Positions 7,790 to 15,681 of a stretch of DNA of 25,817 nucleotides are shown piece after piece. Both the position numbers and the translations under genes were made by a program. The DNA is taken from the NCBI GenBank assembly GCA_045125935.1, contig JBGVNW010000001.1, positions 1-25,817 on the forward strand. Direction: 5' to 3'. The notes beneath the pieces are model-generated. The model ran no database searches and was not told the origin of the DNA. It saw nothing but the letters and a program-made list of their open reading frames with translations. This stretch comes from CAG-877 sp045125935. Its GTDB lineage: Bacteria; Bacillota_I; Bacilli_A; RF39; UBA660. Every line of letters begins with the position of its first letter. Position 1 is the first letter of the stretch.

Positions 7790-8185
7790 ATGCAAGACTG
7801 TCTATTTTGTAAAATAATTAAAGGAGAACTTCCATCAAGTACAATTTATGAAGATGACTTAATTAAAGTAATTATGAATATTAATCCAAGTACTAATGGT
7901 CATCTACTAATATTACCAAAAAAACATTATGTAAATATTATGGATATCGATCCAAAAATAGTTTCTCATAGCGTTGAAATTACTAGAGATAAAATTTATC
8001 CATTATTAAAAGAAAAACTAAACTGTGAAGGAATAACACTAGCCGAAAACAATGAGTTAGGTCAAGAAATAAGACATTTCCATATCCACTTAATACCACG
8101 CTATCCAAATGATGGCGCAGACATAAGTTATTCTGAAGATAAAACAGAAGATGTCGGCATTATATTTGATAAACTAACAAACTAA
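7790..8185 (+). CDS. HIT (histidine triad) family protein
   Basis: This 131-residue protein belongs to the HIT superfamily of nucleotide-binding hydrolases, which act on purine nucleoside phosphoramidates and related dinucleotides. The triad is His96, His98 and His100 in RHFHIHLIPRY, with His98 the expected nucleophile. Cys4 and Cys7 (CLFCKI) are typical of the zinc-binding Hint-type subgroup. INPSTNGHLLILPKKH is the conserved fold core. The first 105 or so residues match well; the acidic C-terminal tail (about 110-131) differs from common bacterial Hit proteins. AAGGAG precedes the ATG. The exact substrate cannot be told from sequence. Confidence 0.93.
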   Translation: MQDCLFCKIIKGELPSSTIYEDDLIKVIMNINPSTNGHLLILPKKHYVNIMDIDPKIVSHSVEITRDKIYPLLKEKLNCEGITLAENNELGQEIRHFHIHLIPRYPNDGADISYSEDKTEDVGIIFDKLTN

Positions 8186-8210
8186 AAAATACCAAGAACT
8201 GGTATTTTTT
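8184..8210. terminator. Bidirectional terminator after the HIT gene
   Basis: An 11-bp stem with arms 8184-8194 and 8200-8210 (AATACCA / TGGTATT at its centre) and a 5-nt loop has A-run and T-run flanks. It can stop the HIT transcript rightward and the YjcZ-like transcript leftward. Confidence 0.8.
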
Positions 8211-8221
8211 TATAAACAAAG

Positions 8222-8332
8222 TTAGAAGTTGGAAACTCCACCTAAAATAATTGCTAACAATATATATAAAATAATAATTACTATAAATCCACTTCCTCTT
8301 CTAGAATTTGTTGTATTTTCAGGACAAGACAT
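8222..8332 (-). CDS. Small YjcZ-like membrane protein, 36 residues
   Basis: The 36-codon frame starts at the ATG at 8332 behind a strong AAGGAGGTG. It encodes MSCPENTTNSRRGSG followed by one hydrophobic helix (FIVIIILYILLAIILGG). A short polar head with a C-terminal hydrophobic helix is typical of YjcZ-family sporulation proteins of Bacilli. An upstream extension to 8416 is open, but it has no ribosome site and would overlap the second tiny gene. The family assignment rests on pattern alone. Confidence 0.65.
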   Translation of the reverse strand: MSCPENTTNSRRGSGFIVIIILYILLAIILGGVSNF

Positions 8333-8343
8333 AAGACACCTCC

Positions 8344-8424
8344 TTAAATATAAGCACCTAAAAGAATTACTAACAAAATAAATAATACTAAAATGATAGC
8401 TGAAGAAGATACACAATTATTCAT
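8344..8424 (-). CDS. Tiny YjcZ-like membrane protein, 26 residues
   Basis: The ATG at 8424 is preceded by GGAGG with 7 nt spacing. The frame encodes MNNCVSSSA followed by a hydrophobic helix (IILVLFILLVILLGAYI), then TAA at 8344. It lies 11 bp upstream of the 36-residue gene and has the same architecture, so the two are likely a tandem pair read from one transcript. It resembles the YjcZ group of small sporulation membrane proteins. Ordinary gene finders would miss it because of its length. Confidence 0.6.
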   Translation of the reverse strand: MNNCVSSSAIILVLFILLVILLGAYI

Positions 8425-8503
8425 GCTTTTTCCTCCTTTTTATATGCTTTCATCATATTTTATGGTAAATCATAATTTTTGTGATTATCTTAGACCATAT
8501 TTA

Positions 8504-8532
8504 TTGCATGAAAATAATTTTTTTGTTATTAT
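8504..8532 (+). promoter_or_regulatory. Promoter of prsA
   Basis: Plus-strand -35 TTGCAT (8504-8509), a 17-nt spacer and an extended -10 TGTTATTAT (TATTAT at 8527-8532), 23 nt before the prsA ATG. Confidence 0.65.
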
Positions 8533-8555
8533 AATTAATTGTATGGGAGGATATT

Positions 8556-9551
8556 ATGAAAAACAAAAAATTATTTTTAGGTTTAAGTACACTAGCAGTA
8601 ATTTCTCTAATTATGACTGGTTGTGGAAAGAAAGCCGAATTAAAAGATGGTGCAGAAGTTGCAGTATCAGTTAAAGGTGCAAAGTTCACCGCAACTGAAT
8701 ATTATGAACAAATTAAAGAAAATAATATTACTGAATTAATTGATATGATTGATCACGCATTATTAGATGAACTATATCCAAGTGATGAAGAAGAAGATGA
8801 TGCTGTTGAATCTCAAATTAGTCAAATGAAAAGCTATTATGGTGATGATGAAGAAACATACATCTCTATTCTACAACAATACTTCGGTGTAGAAGATGAA
8901 GAAGCATTTGAAGAAATGTTAAGACTAGAATATAAAAGAAATAAAGCTGTAACTGACTATATTAGCGATAACTTAACTGATAAGGAAATTGAAAAATATT
9001 ATGATAAAAATATTTATCCAGAAACAGAAGCAAGTCATATTTTAATTTCAGTTGATATCGCAGATGATGCAACAGAAGATGAGGAAGAAGAAGCTTATGA
9101 TGCTGCTTTAACTAAAGCAAAAGAAGTTATCAAAAAACTTAAAAAAGGTGAAGATTTTGCTGACTTAGCTAAAGAATACTCAGATGATGAATCAAATAAT
9201 GAAAATGGTGGCGAACTTGGATATTTCGATCCTAATGAAATGGTTGATGAATTCAGAGATGCACTTGTTGAATTAGAAGTAGACGAATATACAAAAGAAC
9301 CAGTAAAAACAAAATTTGGATATCATATAATTTTAAAAACTGGAGAAAAAGAGAAAAAAGCATTAGAAGAAGTTGAAGATGAAATTAGAGAAACTTTAGC
9401 TGAAGAAAAAATATCTGAAGATAATTCAGTATATTACGAATCATTATTAAAATTCAGAGAAGAAAAAAATATTAAGTGGAATGATTCAGCTTTAGAAAAA
9501 AGCTATAACAAATACATGGACAACTTAATTGAACAATCAAAATCAAACTAA
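8556..9551 (+). CDS. prsA: Foldase lipoprotein PrsA (peptidyl-prolyl isomerase)
   Basis: PrsA is a membrane-tethered chaperone that helps exported proteins fold at the outer face of the membrane. The 331-residue precursor has a basic N terminus, a hydrophobic segment and the lipobox LIMTGC, so Cys23 would be lipidated after cleavage. The parvulin domain spans about 157-263, with EASHILI, FADLAKEYS, NGGELGYFDPNEMV and KTKFGYHIILK. Flanking helical SurA-like parts are highly acidic. The length fits the family, usually 280-350. GGGAGG precedes the ATG. The gene has its own promoter and terminator. Confidence 0.95.
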   Translation: MKNKKLFLGLSTLAVISLIMTGCGKKAELKDGAEVAVSVKGAKFTATEYYEQIKENNITELIDMIDHALLDELYPSDEEEDDAVESQISQMKSYYGDDEETYISILQQYFGVEDEEAFEEMLRLEYKRNKAVTDYISDNLTDKEIEKYYDKNIYPETEASHILISVDIADDATEDEEEEAYDAALTKAKEVIKKLKKGEDFADLAKEYSDDESNNENGGELGYFDPNEMVDEFRDALVELEVDEYTKEPVKTKFGYHIILKTGEKEKKALEEVEDEIRETLAEEKISEDNSVYYESLLKFREEKNIKWNDSALEKSYNKYMDNLIEQSKSN

Positions 9552-9579
9552 AAAAGAGCTAGATTTCTAGCCTCTTTTT
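9551..9579. terminator. Bidirectional terminator between prsA and the GT-C-like gene
   Basis: Arms 9551-9563 and 9566-9579 pair with one bulged C and a 2-nt loop. A-rich and T-rich flanks let it work on both strands. The stop codon of the leftward gene (9569-9567) lies inside the hairpin, and the prsA stop touches its foot. Confidence 0.8.
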
Positions 9580-10988
9580 TTATACAAAATAATTCCCTCT
9601 TCACTACAGATTTCTTTGTATTCATCACTATATTTTAAGTATGTATTAATTGGATAATCAATATCAACTAAAAAATAATCAAAATTATATTTAGTAATTA
9701 ACTCAACATAATCCCCTTGTAACATCGATATATCTAAATAATCTTCATAATTATATTTAGAATATAAATCTGCTCTACCATCAATAAAAACTAAAATATC
9801 ATTATAAATTAACTCTCCACCATAATCATACATATTATAAAGTCTATTAGGTTTTTCTTTCTTTATAATTGATACAATATTAGAACTCAAGCGTCTTTCG
9901 TTAAAATTACTATAAACTACTTTTGTATTTGCCGCAAAAAAGAAAATTAATATAATTGAAATCAAACAAATACCAAAACATGTACCCTTATCATACTTTT
10001 TCTTTTCTACATAATTAAATATTACAAATGACATAATTACATAGGTATATCCCCAAAATCTAATACTTTTCAACCCAAGAAAAGCACTAACTCCAAGTAA
10101 AATAAAATCAATAAATAATATCTTTTTCTTACTAAACAACATTATAAAAACTATTATAAGTAACAAAACAAAATATAAATAATGTTGTGGATTACTTAAT
10201 GTTGTAGGCTGCCACTCCGCAATATTATTTAACATAACTGTATCTAACATATTTAAATATGGATAAGTAAACATTTTAAATCCATGTACATTAATACAAA
10301 CACCTATCATACATAAAAACATTACAAGTAAATATTTTTTTATCTGTCTCTTATTAATTTTAACTGCCTCTATTTTAGAAAATTTAAAAGAAAATAATCC
10401 ACTAATAAAAAAGATTAAACAAAATAAATAACTCAAATTACTTGAACCACCATGTATATTAGACCAAAGTATAGAAATTATTGGTAAAAAATATATCTTC
10501 TTAGAATTTTCATTTCTATACAATTCATAACAAAACCATATCGTAATCGCAACAAAAATAAAACTTAGTAAATGTGGCCGTACCTGTAAAAAAACAACTA
10601 ATATGAAAGATAAGATAATCCAAAATAAAGTGAACGGAATATTTTTCAAATAATCATCTTTGTTTCCTAGAAAAAGAATCAACAGTAGTGATAAAAGACA
10701 TACTCCTACATATATCAACATATATGATTTACTAAATAGTAATTTTAAAACATAAATAATAACTTCAAATAACCATTCATGGCTCATCCAATATTTACCA
10801 TTAACAAACCAAGAAAATATATCTTCCCTCAAAATTCCATTTTTAAATATATATTCTCCTGCTTTAATATGCCAAAAAAAGTCTGAATCAATTCTAGTAG
10901 TCAGTGACAAAAACAAAGTAATTGCGATTATAAAAAAACAAAGTGAAAGAAAAATTTTATGTTTTTCAAAAAAAGATTTAATCTTCAT
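9567..10988 (-). CDS. Multipass membrane protein resembling GT-C glycosyltransferases
   Basis: The 473-residue protein has about ten to twelve hydrophobic segments. It starts with a cytoplasmic KIKSFFEKHK stretch and a first helix at about 12-30. The first extracytoplasmic loop has RIDSDFFWHIKAGEYIF, then DIFSWF and WMSHEWLFEV. An acidic D-S-D followed by W-H-I-K-x-G resembles the catalytic first loop of polytopic GT-C lipid-linked sugar transferases and related uncharacterised families. A soluble C-terminal part after about residue 365 ends the protein. It overlaps recX by 11 bp, and AGGGG lies 7 nt before the ATG. The substrate is unknown and the GT-C assignment is tentative. Confidence 0.75.
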   Translation of the reverse strand: MKIKSFFEKHKIFLSLCFFIIAITLFLSLTTRIDSDFFWHIKAGEYIFKNGILREDIFSWFVNGKYWMSHEWLFEVIIYVLKLLFSKSYMLIYVGVCLLSLLLILFLGNKDDYLKNIPFTLFWIILSFILVVFLQVRPHLLSFIFVAITIWFCYELYRNENSKKIYFLPIISILWSNIHGGSSNLSYLFCLIFFISGLFSFKFSKIEAVKINKRQIKKYLLVMFLCMIGVCINVHGFKMFTYPYLNMLDTVMLNNIAEWQPTTLSNPQHYLYFVLLLIIVFIMLFSKKKILFIDFILLGVSAFLGLKSIRFWGYTYVIMSFVIFNYVEKKKYDKGTCFGICLISIILIFFFAANTKVVYSNFNERRLSSNIVSIIKKEKPNRLYNMYDYGGELIYNDILVFIDGRADLYSKYNYEDYLDISMLQGDYVELITKYNFDYFLVDIDYPINTYLKYSDEYKEICSEEGIILYKKRG

Positions 10989-11724
10989 ATCTTAACCCCT
11001 TTTGATATAATTTTTCTCTAATTTTATAATCTAATTCTTTACCACTATATTTTCTACTATATTTACGATATAACTTTTCATATTCTCTCTTCGCAATGTC
11101 ATCATTATTACCAAATTCATAATCACAAATGACTTTATTAATAATTGCTAGATCATATCCAGCATTAACTAAATCATTAATTATTTTATTTTTTAAAACA
11201 CTTCCCCCTCTAGTTCTATTACTCTTAAGAGATATTTTAATAATTTTATTAATCTTATCGATCTGTAAATTTTCTGTAAATATACCTATCTCTTTATTTA
11301 CAATTGTTTGACTAACACCTTTACACAATAAATCATTACTAATTTTAAGCGGACCTTTAGAAGATGTAACAATCTGATTATTAATATAACTCTTCGCAAA
11401 AGATTCATCATTTAAATATCCCTGTTCTAATAATTTATCAATTGCTTTATCAATCAACTCTACTGGATATTCTTTTTTTAATAAAAAATCTCGTAAATCA
11501 CTTGAACTCTTAAATCTTGTCTTTAAAGATTTCAATCCTACATAATAAACATCCCATTCTTTATCATATTCTAAAACTTCATTCATAATAGAATTATCAA
11601 GATTTTTCTTCAAAAGTAATTCATATTTTAAAATAGTTTCTTCATATAACTCTACTTCTTGACAACCATCAAGTTCAAGTTTATAACGACCACTAGACAT
11701 CTTTTTATACTTCAAAATTTTCAA
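10978..11724 (-). CDS. recX: Regulatory protein RecX
   Basis: RecX binds RecA filaments and modulates their activity in recombination and SOS induction. The 248-residue protein carries the repeated three-helix RecX units: SSDLRDFLLKKEYPVELIDK, then IDKLLEQGYLNDESFAKSYI, then KGPLKISNDLLCKGV. The N-terminal about 85 residues and C-terminal repeats fit the longer Bacilli form (about 260). The start is a TTG at 11724 with AGGTGAT 5 nt upstream. The downstream membrane protein gene overlaps by 11 bp, so translation is probably coupled, though no shared function is known. Confidence 0.9.
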   Translation of the reverse strand: MKILKYKKMSSGRYKLELDGCQEVELYEETILKYELLLKKNLDNSIMNEVLEYDKEWDVYYVGLKSLKTRFKSSSDLRDFLLKKEYPVELIDKAIDKLLEQGYLNDESFAKSYINNQIVTSSKGPLKISNDLLCKGVSQTIVNKEIGIFTENLQIDKINKIIKISLKSNRTRGGSVLKNKIINDLVNAGYDLAIINKVICDYEFGNNDDIAKREYEKLYRKYSRKYSGKELDYKIREKLYQKGLRYED

Positions 11725-11751
11725 TCAAATCACCTAAAATTAGTATATCAA

Positions 11752-11788
11752 AAAAAAAGAAAAGAAAGAAGATTACTCTCCTCTCTTT
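11752..11788 (-). terminator. Terminator of rpoZ, stop codon in the loop
   Basis: Arms 11761-11772 and 11777-11788 pair over 12 bp with two G-U wobbles in RNA. The loop 11773-11776 contains the rpoZ stop codon, and the minus strand then runs into a long T-rich tract. Confidence 0.7.
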
Positions 11789-11979
11789 TTAATTTCAATC
11801 TTCCCTTCAGAGATTTCCTCAAGAGCTCTACCAATATTCTTTTTACTCTTATAAGCGTTCTCTGGCAATTGTAAATATCCGTCTTTAGAAATTTGTTTGC
11901 TTCGTCTAGCCGCAATATGAACCAACTCATATTTAGAATCAACTATATTAAGTAGCTTGTCGATAGATGGATAAATCAT
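11773..11979 (-). CDS. rpoZ: RNA polymerase omega subunit
   Basis: The 68-residue omega subunit helps assemble and stabilise RNA polymerase by clamping the beta-prime C terminus. The family core is clear: MIYPSIDKLLNIVDSKYELV, then AARRSKQI, then KKNIGRALEEISEGKI. The reading frame is open further upstream to 12042, but the ATG at 11979 is preceded by GGGAGTGTGAT at good spacing and matches the family N terminus. In many Bacillota rpoZ follows gmk; here it stands alone with its own promoter and terminator. Confidence 0.93.
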   Translation of the reverse strand: MIYPSIDKLLNIVDSKYELVHIAARRSKQISKDGYLQLPENAYKSKKNIGRALEEISEGKIEIKKRGE

Positions 11980-12001
11980 GTATATCACACTCCCTATTAT
12001 T

Positions 12002-12030
12002 AGGATAAACCACGAATATAAAATTATCAA
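12002..12030 (-). promoter_or_regulatory. Promoter of rpoZ
   Basis: Minus-strand -35 TTGATA (12030-12025), a 17-nt spacer and -10 TATCCT (12007-12002), 22 nt before the start codon. Confidence 0.5.
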
Positions 12031-12074
12031 CAAAACTGACACAATTAGACACTAACATTTACGTAAATTTTCTT

Positions 12075-12410
12075 TTAAATATTTCGAATCTCAATACCTA
12101 CAACGCCATACTTTTCTTGTTCTTCTTTAGAATAATATTTTTCCATATCATTAGGACTAGCTTTCTCATCCTTAGCATATCCTAAAGAAACTTTATCATA
12201 ATCACGATATATCTCAGCAAAACTACTATATATATGTAGCGCAATAACCTCTGTCAATTGTTTCTCACCAGTAGTACGACTAATAAATTCAATCGTATCA
12301 CCAGCTTCTATCATTTGACGTTTTTCATCATATAAACGCATTTCAATAGTTTTAGTACCAGCCTTTATCAACTTAAAAGGGCCATCATGTAATCTCATTT
12401 CGTGTTTCAC
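12075..12410 (-). CDS. ASCH-domain protein
   Basis: The 111-residue protein is a single ASCH domain, a PUA-like beta-barrel found in RNA-binding proteins and in small amidohydrolases such as E. coli YqfB. The signature loop is KAGTKTIEMRLYDEKR (about 16-31), with the G-x-K-x-x-E-x-R pattern, followed by AGDTIEF and a final YGVVGIEI strand. The start is a GTG at 12410 with GAGGTGAT just upstream. TGTTATAAT at 12436-12428 is a likely extended -10. Substrate or RNA target is unknown. Confidence 0.85.
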   Translation of the reverse strand: MKHEMRLHDGPFKLIKAGTKTIEMRLYDEKRQMIEAGDTIEFISRTTGEKQLTEVIALHIYSSFAEIYRDYDKVSLGYAKDEKASPNDMEKYYSKEEQEKYGVVGIEIRNI

Positions 12411-12444
12411 GATATCACCTCAAAGTAATTATAACATATAAATC

Positions 12445-12472
12445 AAAGAAAAAAGACTAGTTTCCTAGTCTT
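12445..12472 (-). terminator. Terminator of the split CotD-like gene
   Basis: An 8-bp stem AAGACTAG / CTAGTCTT (12453-12460 and 12465-12472) with a TTTC loop is followed on the minus strand by TTTTCTTTG. It overlaps the stop codon of the 3' gene segment, so the original terminator was left with the downstream half. Confidence 0.8.
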
Positions 12473-12602
12473 ATCTAAACTGGCAGCAAGAACCACATTG
12501 AATGTTACTTACAGTATTTTCCTCACTACAAGTATATACTGGTCTATAAGTATGTTTATATACATGATGATTAATTATTCTAGTATGAATTGGACAAGTG
12601 TG
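12471..12602 (-). pseudogene. 3' segment of a split CotD-like spore coat gene
   Basis: Read on the minus strand from 12602 this gives HTCPIHTRIINHHVYKHTYR, PVYTCSEENTVSNIQCGSCC, QFR and a stop. It is rich in His, Cys and Tyr, as CotD-family spore coat proteins are. The segment has no start codon, ribosome site or promoter, because the element at 12603-18363 separates it from its 5' part at 18364-18537. Joined at the shared CA core, Val-Pro from the 5' part is followed directly by His-Thr-Cys-Pro, giving one frame of 101 codons. It is probably not decay: the frame is intact and the gene's terminator is retained, as expected for a gene restored by excision. Confidence 0.82.
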
Positions 12603-12623
12603 TCGTTGTCCTTTTTTGATAGA
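12592..12623 (+). other. attL-type junction of the element with core TG/CA
   Basis: The core (TG on plus, CA on minus) is at 12601-12602. To its left is coat-gene sequence. To its right are 11 bp and then TTTTGATAGA (12614-12623), the inverted partner of TCTATCAAAA at 18341-18350. The equal 11-bp spacing at both ends fixes the core position independently of the coding frame. Confidence 0.75.
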
Positions 12624-12625
12624 TT

Positions 12626-13456
12626 TTATTTATTAGCAATTTTCTTTAATTCTTCTTTTTCTAATTCTTTTATTGATTTTTCGGGTGTAGGTAATTTTTC
12701 AGGCATAATACCACCAATCTCTTCAATAGTTTTTCTAACAGCTTTACCAACATTATGATGAGTTATACAAGCCTCATCTTCATTATCAACATTTTTTATT
12801 TTTAATACATCATCAGTTTGAGTAATTCTAAACAAGTTAGCTGCTAGTTCTGTACTTCCCATATAATCTAGAATATCTTCTTTTTCAGAATCAATTCCTT
12901 TTCTTTTAGCGATTTGTTTAGCTGATTCACCATTATACAATCCTTTATAACCATAATCATTAAATTTAGCAAAATTATTTACACCAGATTTTTTAGCAGT
13001 ATCAAATAAAAACTTATTTTTATTCTTAACATTAATTCTTGTATATAATCTCTTTTCATCTTCAGATAATTGATAAAATGCTTCCTCAGTAATTTCCATT
13101 TTTCTTGTTTGAACAGCAAAATATGTTTGTCCTAGAGCAACTGACTTTTTTCTTGGGTTTGCATTTTGCACAATTAAATAACAAGCGTATCTTGACAGGT
13201 AATAATCAATAACATTTTGAATATTACCATTACCACCAACTATCGGTTTCCTGAACTCAGGAAAGTGTTCAAATACATTATTATTACTAGTTTCACAAGC
13301 AATCATTGCTCTTTTTATAACTTTATGAAAATTTTCCCATTTATTATATTCTAGCAAGTGCATTAATTCTCTAGCTTCCCAATATTCATTACCATGCTCA
13401 TCAATACGTTTAATTTTTTCAAACATTTTTTCATTATATTTTTCTATATCCAACAT
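12626..13456 (-). CDS. dinD: DinD-like DNA damage-inducible protein
   Basis: The 276-residue protein resembles E. coli DinD along its length: WEARELMHLLEYNKWENFHK, SRYACYLIVQNANPRKK, ALGQTYFAVQTRKMEI, EDEKRLYTR, GYKGLYNGESAKQI, MGSTELAANLFRITQT and GGIMPEKLPTPEKSIKELE. The N-terminal part is a Bro-N-like domain also found in phage antirepressors. DinD is SOS-induced and inhibits RecA-mediated strand exchange in E. coli. The longer frame begins at a GTG inside the ribosome site; the ATG at 13456, after AGGTGAGG, is preferred. It is the last element gene, with its stop only about 25 bp from the att core. It may help the element respond to DNA damage. No SOS box was identified. Confidence 0.9.
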   Translation of the reverse strand: MLDIEKYNEKMFEKIKRIDEHGNEYWEARELMHLLEYNKWENFHKVIKRAMIACETSNNNVFEHFPEFRKPIVGGNGNIQNVIDYYLSRYACYLIVQNANPRKKSVALGQTYFAVQTRKMEITEEAFYQLSEDEKRLYTRINVKNKNKFLFDTAKKSGVNNFAKFNDYGYKGLYNGESAKQIAKRKGIDSEKEDILDYMGSTELAANLFRITQTDDVLKIKNVDNEDEACITHHNVGKAVRKTIEEIGGIMPEKLPTPEKSIKELEKEELKKIANK

Positions 13457-13457
13457 A

Positions 13458-13907
13458 TTAAACCTCACCTTCCTCTATATCTACTTTATCTTCAGCCAAT
13501 TCATAATCTTCATAGTCTTTTAGAATTTTATTCTCGTGAACGAGGGAATCTAAAAATTTAATAAAACTCTCTTGTCTTTGTTTAAATTCAAGTTGTTCTT
13601 GTTCATATTCTTCAATTGTATATTTTTTTAGTCGTCTCAAAACAAAGTTTCTATTTTCTTCTAAGATATCAATAATATCTTTACACATACATATTTCATC
13701 ATATGTAATTTCTTTTGAACTAACAAACTGAGTATCAACAATAAACTCATAGGTCATTTTATTATTTATTTGAACTAACTTCGCACCAATACCCACTCCA
13801 TGATTGATACTAATTAATCTTTCAGTCCAACTTAAATTTGTTTGATATGTATACCCTGTCTTTATAACTTTGTCTATTTCTTGTTTCAATTCTTTTACTG
13901 TTTTCAT
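13458..13907 (-). CDS. Unrecognised element protein, 149 residues
   Basis: The protein starts MKTVKELKQEIDKVIKTGYT and has a mixed N-terminal half (SWTERLISINHGVGIGAKL, then YEFIVDTQFVSSKEITYDE). Its C-terminal half is a long charged helix (about 80-135, RRLKKYTIEEYEQEQLEFKQ) and an acidic tail. The ATG at 13907 follows GGGGTGG; a TTG frame start at 13922 is less likely. It lies between the recombinase and dinD with 1- to 23-bp gaps, so it is co-transcribed with them. I do not recognise the family. Being next to a large serine recombinase it is one candidate for an excision (directionality) factor, but that is inference from position. Confidence 0.7.
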   Translation of the reverse strand: MKTVKELKQEIDKVIKTGYTYQTNLSWTERLISINHGVGIGAKLVQINNKMTYEFIVDTQFVSSKEITYDEICMCKDIIDILEENRNFVLRRLKKYTIEEYEQEQLEFKQRQESFIKFLDSLVHENKILKDYEDYELAEDKVDIEEGEV

Positions 13908-13930
13908 CCTACCACCCCGCAAAAATTATA

Positions 13931-15511
13931 TCAAACATTTGTTCTTATATCAACATAAAATGTAACTTTAATATCTATTCTTTTATTTTCATAAATATCA
14001 ATTTTTTCAATAAGTTCAACAATAAGTTCTCTACTAGGATTATTCATCGATAAAAACTCATTAATATATTTTTCTATTGCTTTATTTTCTTTTTCTTTAT
14101 TTAGTTGATTTTGTTTTTTATCGACAATTGTTAATAACTTATCTTGTTTTATCTTCAGTTCATTTTCTAATTTAAGTTTTATTCTATTAAATTGTTCTTC
14201 TGTTATTACTTTATTAAGCTTATCCAAATATATACTATCTAAATTTTCGTTAATACGAACTATATCTTGTTCTAGACTTTTAATCTCCTTTTGGAATGTA
14301 CCTTTACTATTATTATTAATTTCATCTAATACTTTTTCCTTTATCTTTTTACTATTTAAGTACTTTAAACAATAGTTTTTAAGTGTATCTAATACAGCTT
14401 TTTCTAATTCATCATAGTTATTAGAGTGTGTTGTACAAAGTTTTTGATTCATATAAGTTCTATAATAATTACACATAGTATAACAACGATTATCTTTTTT
14501 TCGTCTTGGTGATACTGATATACGATGACCACAATCACCACAGTAAAGTAGTCCATCTAACAAATGAGATTCTTTTTTTTCACATCTTCCTACATTTTTA
14601 GGTATTCGTTTTTGAACTTCATAAAAAGTTTCTTTATTAATAATAGGTTCATGTGTATTTTCTACTACTATATATTTTTCAGGTTTATTTCTAACAACTT
14701 TTTTAACTTTATAATTAACTTTACATCTTTTTTGTTGTACTAAATCACCTATATATACTCTATTAGTTAAAATATCCCTAATTGTTTTAGTATGCCACTC
14801 TCCGTATTTTAAATTATAATGACTTTTCCATTCAAAACTATAATACTGAGCTGGAGTTTTAACCCCTTCATCAGTTAGTTTTTTAGCAATATTATAAAAT
14901 GATAATCCTTCTAAACATAAACCAAATATTCTTTTAACAATCGTTGCTCTTTCTTCTTCTATTATTAAATGATTTTTATCATCAGGATCTTGGATGTATC
15001 CAAATGGAGTTCTTCCTCCAACCCATTTTCCTTCCTTCATTTTAGATGTTAAACTAGCTCTTATCTTTTTAGAAATATCTTTAGCATAGTAATCATTCAT
15101 TATGGCTTTAAATGGTGCGATATCATTATTTGAACTATCTAAATATGTATCTATGTTATCTGTTACTGCAATATATCTAACATTATGACTAGGAAAATAT
15201 TTTTCAACAAGTTCTCCTGTTCCAATATAATCTCTTCCAAGTCTAGACATATCTTTAGTAATAACCATATTTATTTTTTTATTTTCAATATCTTCTATTA
15301 ATCTTTTAAATCCCGGTCTATCAAAATTTGTCCCAGAATAACCATCATCTATATAAATATCATAAACTCTTAAATTGTTTTCTCTAGCGTATTGAAGTAA
15401 TAAACTCTTCTGATTAGTGATACTTTCACTTTCATAAACTTTATCATCATCTTCTCGAGATAGTCTTATATAAATACCAACATTATATATCTTATTTAAA
15501 CTCTCTAACAA
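13931..15511 (-). CDS. Large serine recombinase of the element (TnpX/SpoIVCA type)
   Basis: The 526-residue enzyme cuts and rejoins DNA at att sites through a phosphoserine link. The N-terminal resolvase domain has GIYIRLSREDD with catalytic Ser18 and Arg16, DDGYSGTNFDRPGFKRL, and TKDMSRLGRDYIGTGE with active-site Arg residues. The Recombinase domain follows (about 165-300, WVGGRTPFGY). A zinc ribbon uses Cys324, Cys327, Cys347 and Cys359, and a long coiled coil spans about 385-475. This is the full plan of large serine recombinases such as TnpX and SpoIVCA. The start is a TTG with GGAGG 6 nt upstream, overlapping the preceding small gene by 7 bp. It probably drives excision of the element that contains it. 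Confidence 0.95.
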   Translation of the reverse strand: MLESLNKIYNVGIYIRLSREDDDKVYESESITNQKSLLLQYARENNLRVYDIYIDDGYSGTNFDRPGFKRLIEDIENKKINMVITKDMSRLGRDYIGTGELVEKYFPSHNVRYIAVTDNIDTYLDSSNNDIAPFKAIMNDYYAKDISKKIRASLTSKMKEGKWVGGRTPFGYIQDPDDKNHLIIEEERATIVKRIFGLCLEGLSFYNIAKKLTDEGVKTPAQYYSFEWKSHYNLKYGEWHTKTIRDILTNRVYIGDLVQQKRCKVNYKVKKVVRNKPEKYIVVENTHEPIINKETFYEVQKRIPKNVGRCEKKESHLLDGLLYCGDCGHRISVSPRRKKDNRCYTMCNYYRTYMNQKLCTTHSNNYDELEKAVLDTLKNYCLKYLNSKKIKEKVLDEINNNSKGTFQKEIKSLEQDIVRINENLDSIYLDKLNKVITEEQFNRIKLKLENELKIKQDKLLTIVDKKQNQLNKEKENKAIEKYINEFLSMNNPSRELIVELIEKIDIYENKRIDIKVTFYVDIRTNV

Positions 15512-15681
15512 TTCTTACCTCCTTCTAGAGATAAATAAGTACAGGATGATAGTACATCACTTTTTTCATTTTGACAAATCATTGATATATATTTTTTTAG
15601 TTCTTTATTTAAAACATTAATAAAAATATCATTTATGTCTTTCTCTTCATTAAAAATAATATTAATCTTATACTTATCCAT
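15505..15681 (-). CDS. Small element protein preceding the recombinase, 58 residues
   Basis: The ATG at 15681 has GAGGTG 7 nt upstream; an in-frame upstream extension to 15696 lacks a site. The 58-residue protein begins MDKYKINIIFNEEKDINDIF and ends CTYLSLEGGKNC, with a mixed alpha/beta look and four Cys. It overlaps the recombinase start by 7 bp, so translation is coupled. Small ORFs directly before TnpX-like recombinases are common in Bacillota elements. I do not know its function. It is a candidate directionality factor or regulator. Its start codon lies in one arm of an inverted repeat (15674-15683 with 15703-15712), which could hide the ribosome site. Confidence 0.65.
   Translation of the reverse strand: MDKYKINIIFNEEKDINDIFINVLNKELKKYISMICQNEKSDVLSSCTYLSLEGGKNC

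Noticed and set aside
11659..11942. ORFs of 71 and 64 codons around the start of recX and rpoZ
   Set aside because: Out of frame with rpoZ or antisense to recX; composition is a by-product of AT-rich sequence.
12471..12602. 3' coat segment as mere decayed pseudogene
   Set aside because: The frame is intact to the stop, the terminator is kept, and it joins in frame with the 5' segment at the att core.
12498..12758. Plus-strand ORF crossing the left att junction
   Set aside because: It is antisense to the CotD-like 3' segment and to dinD and spans the junction by chance; no ribosome site.
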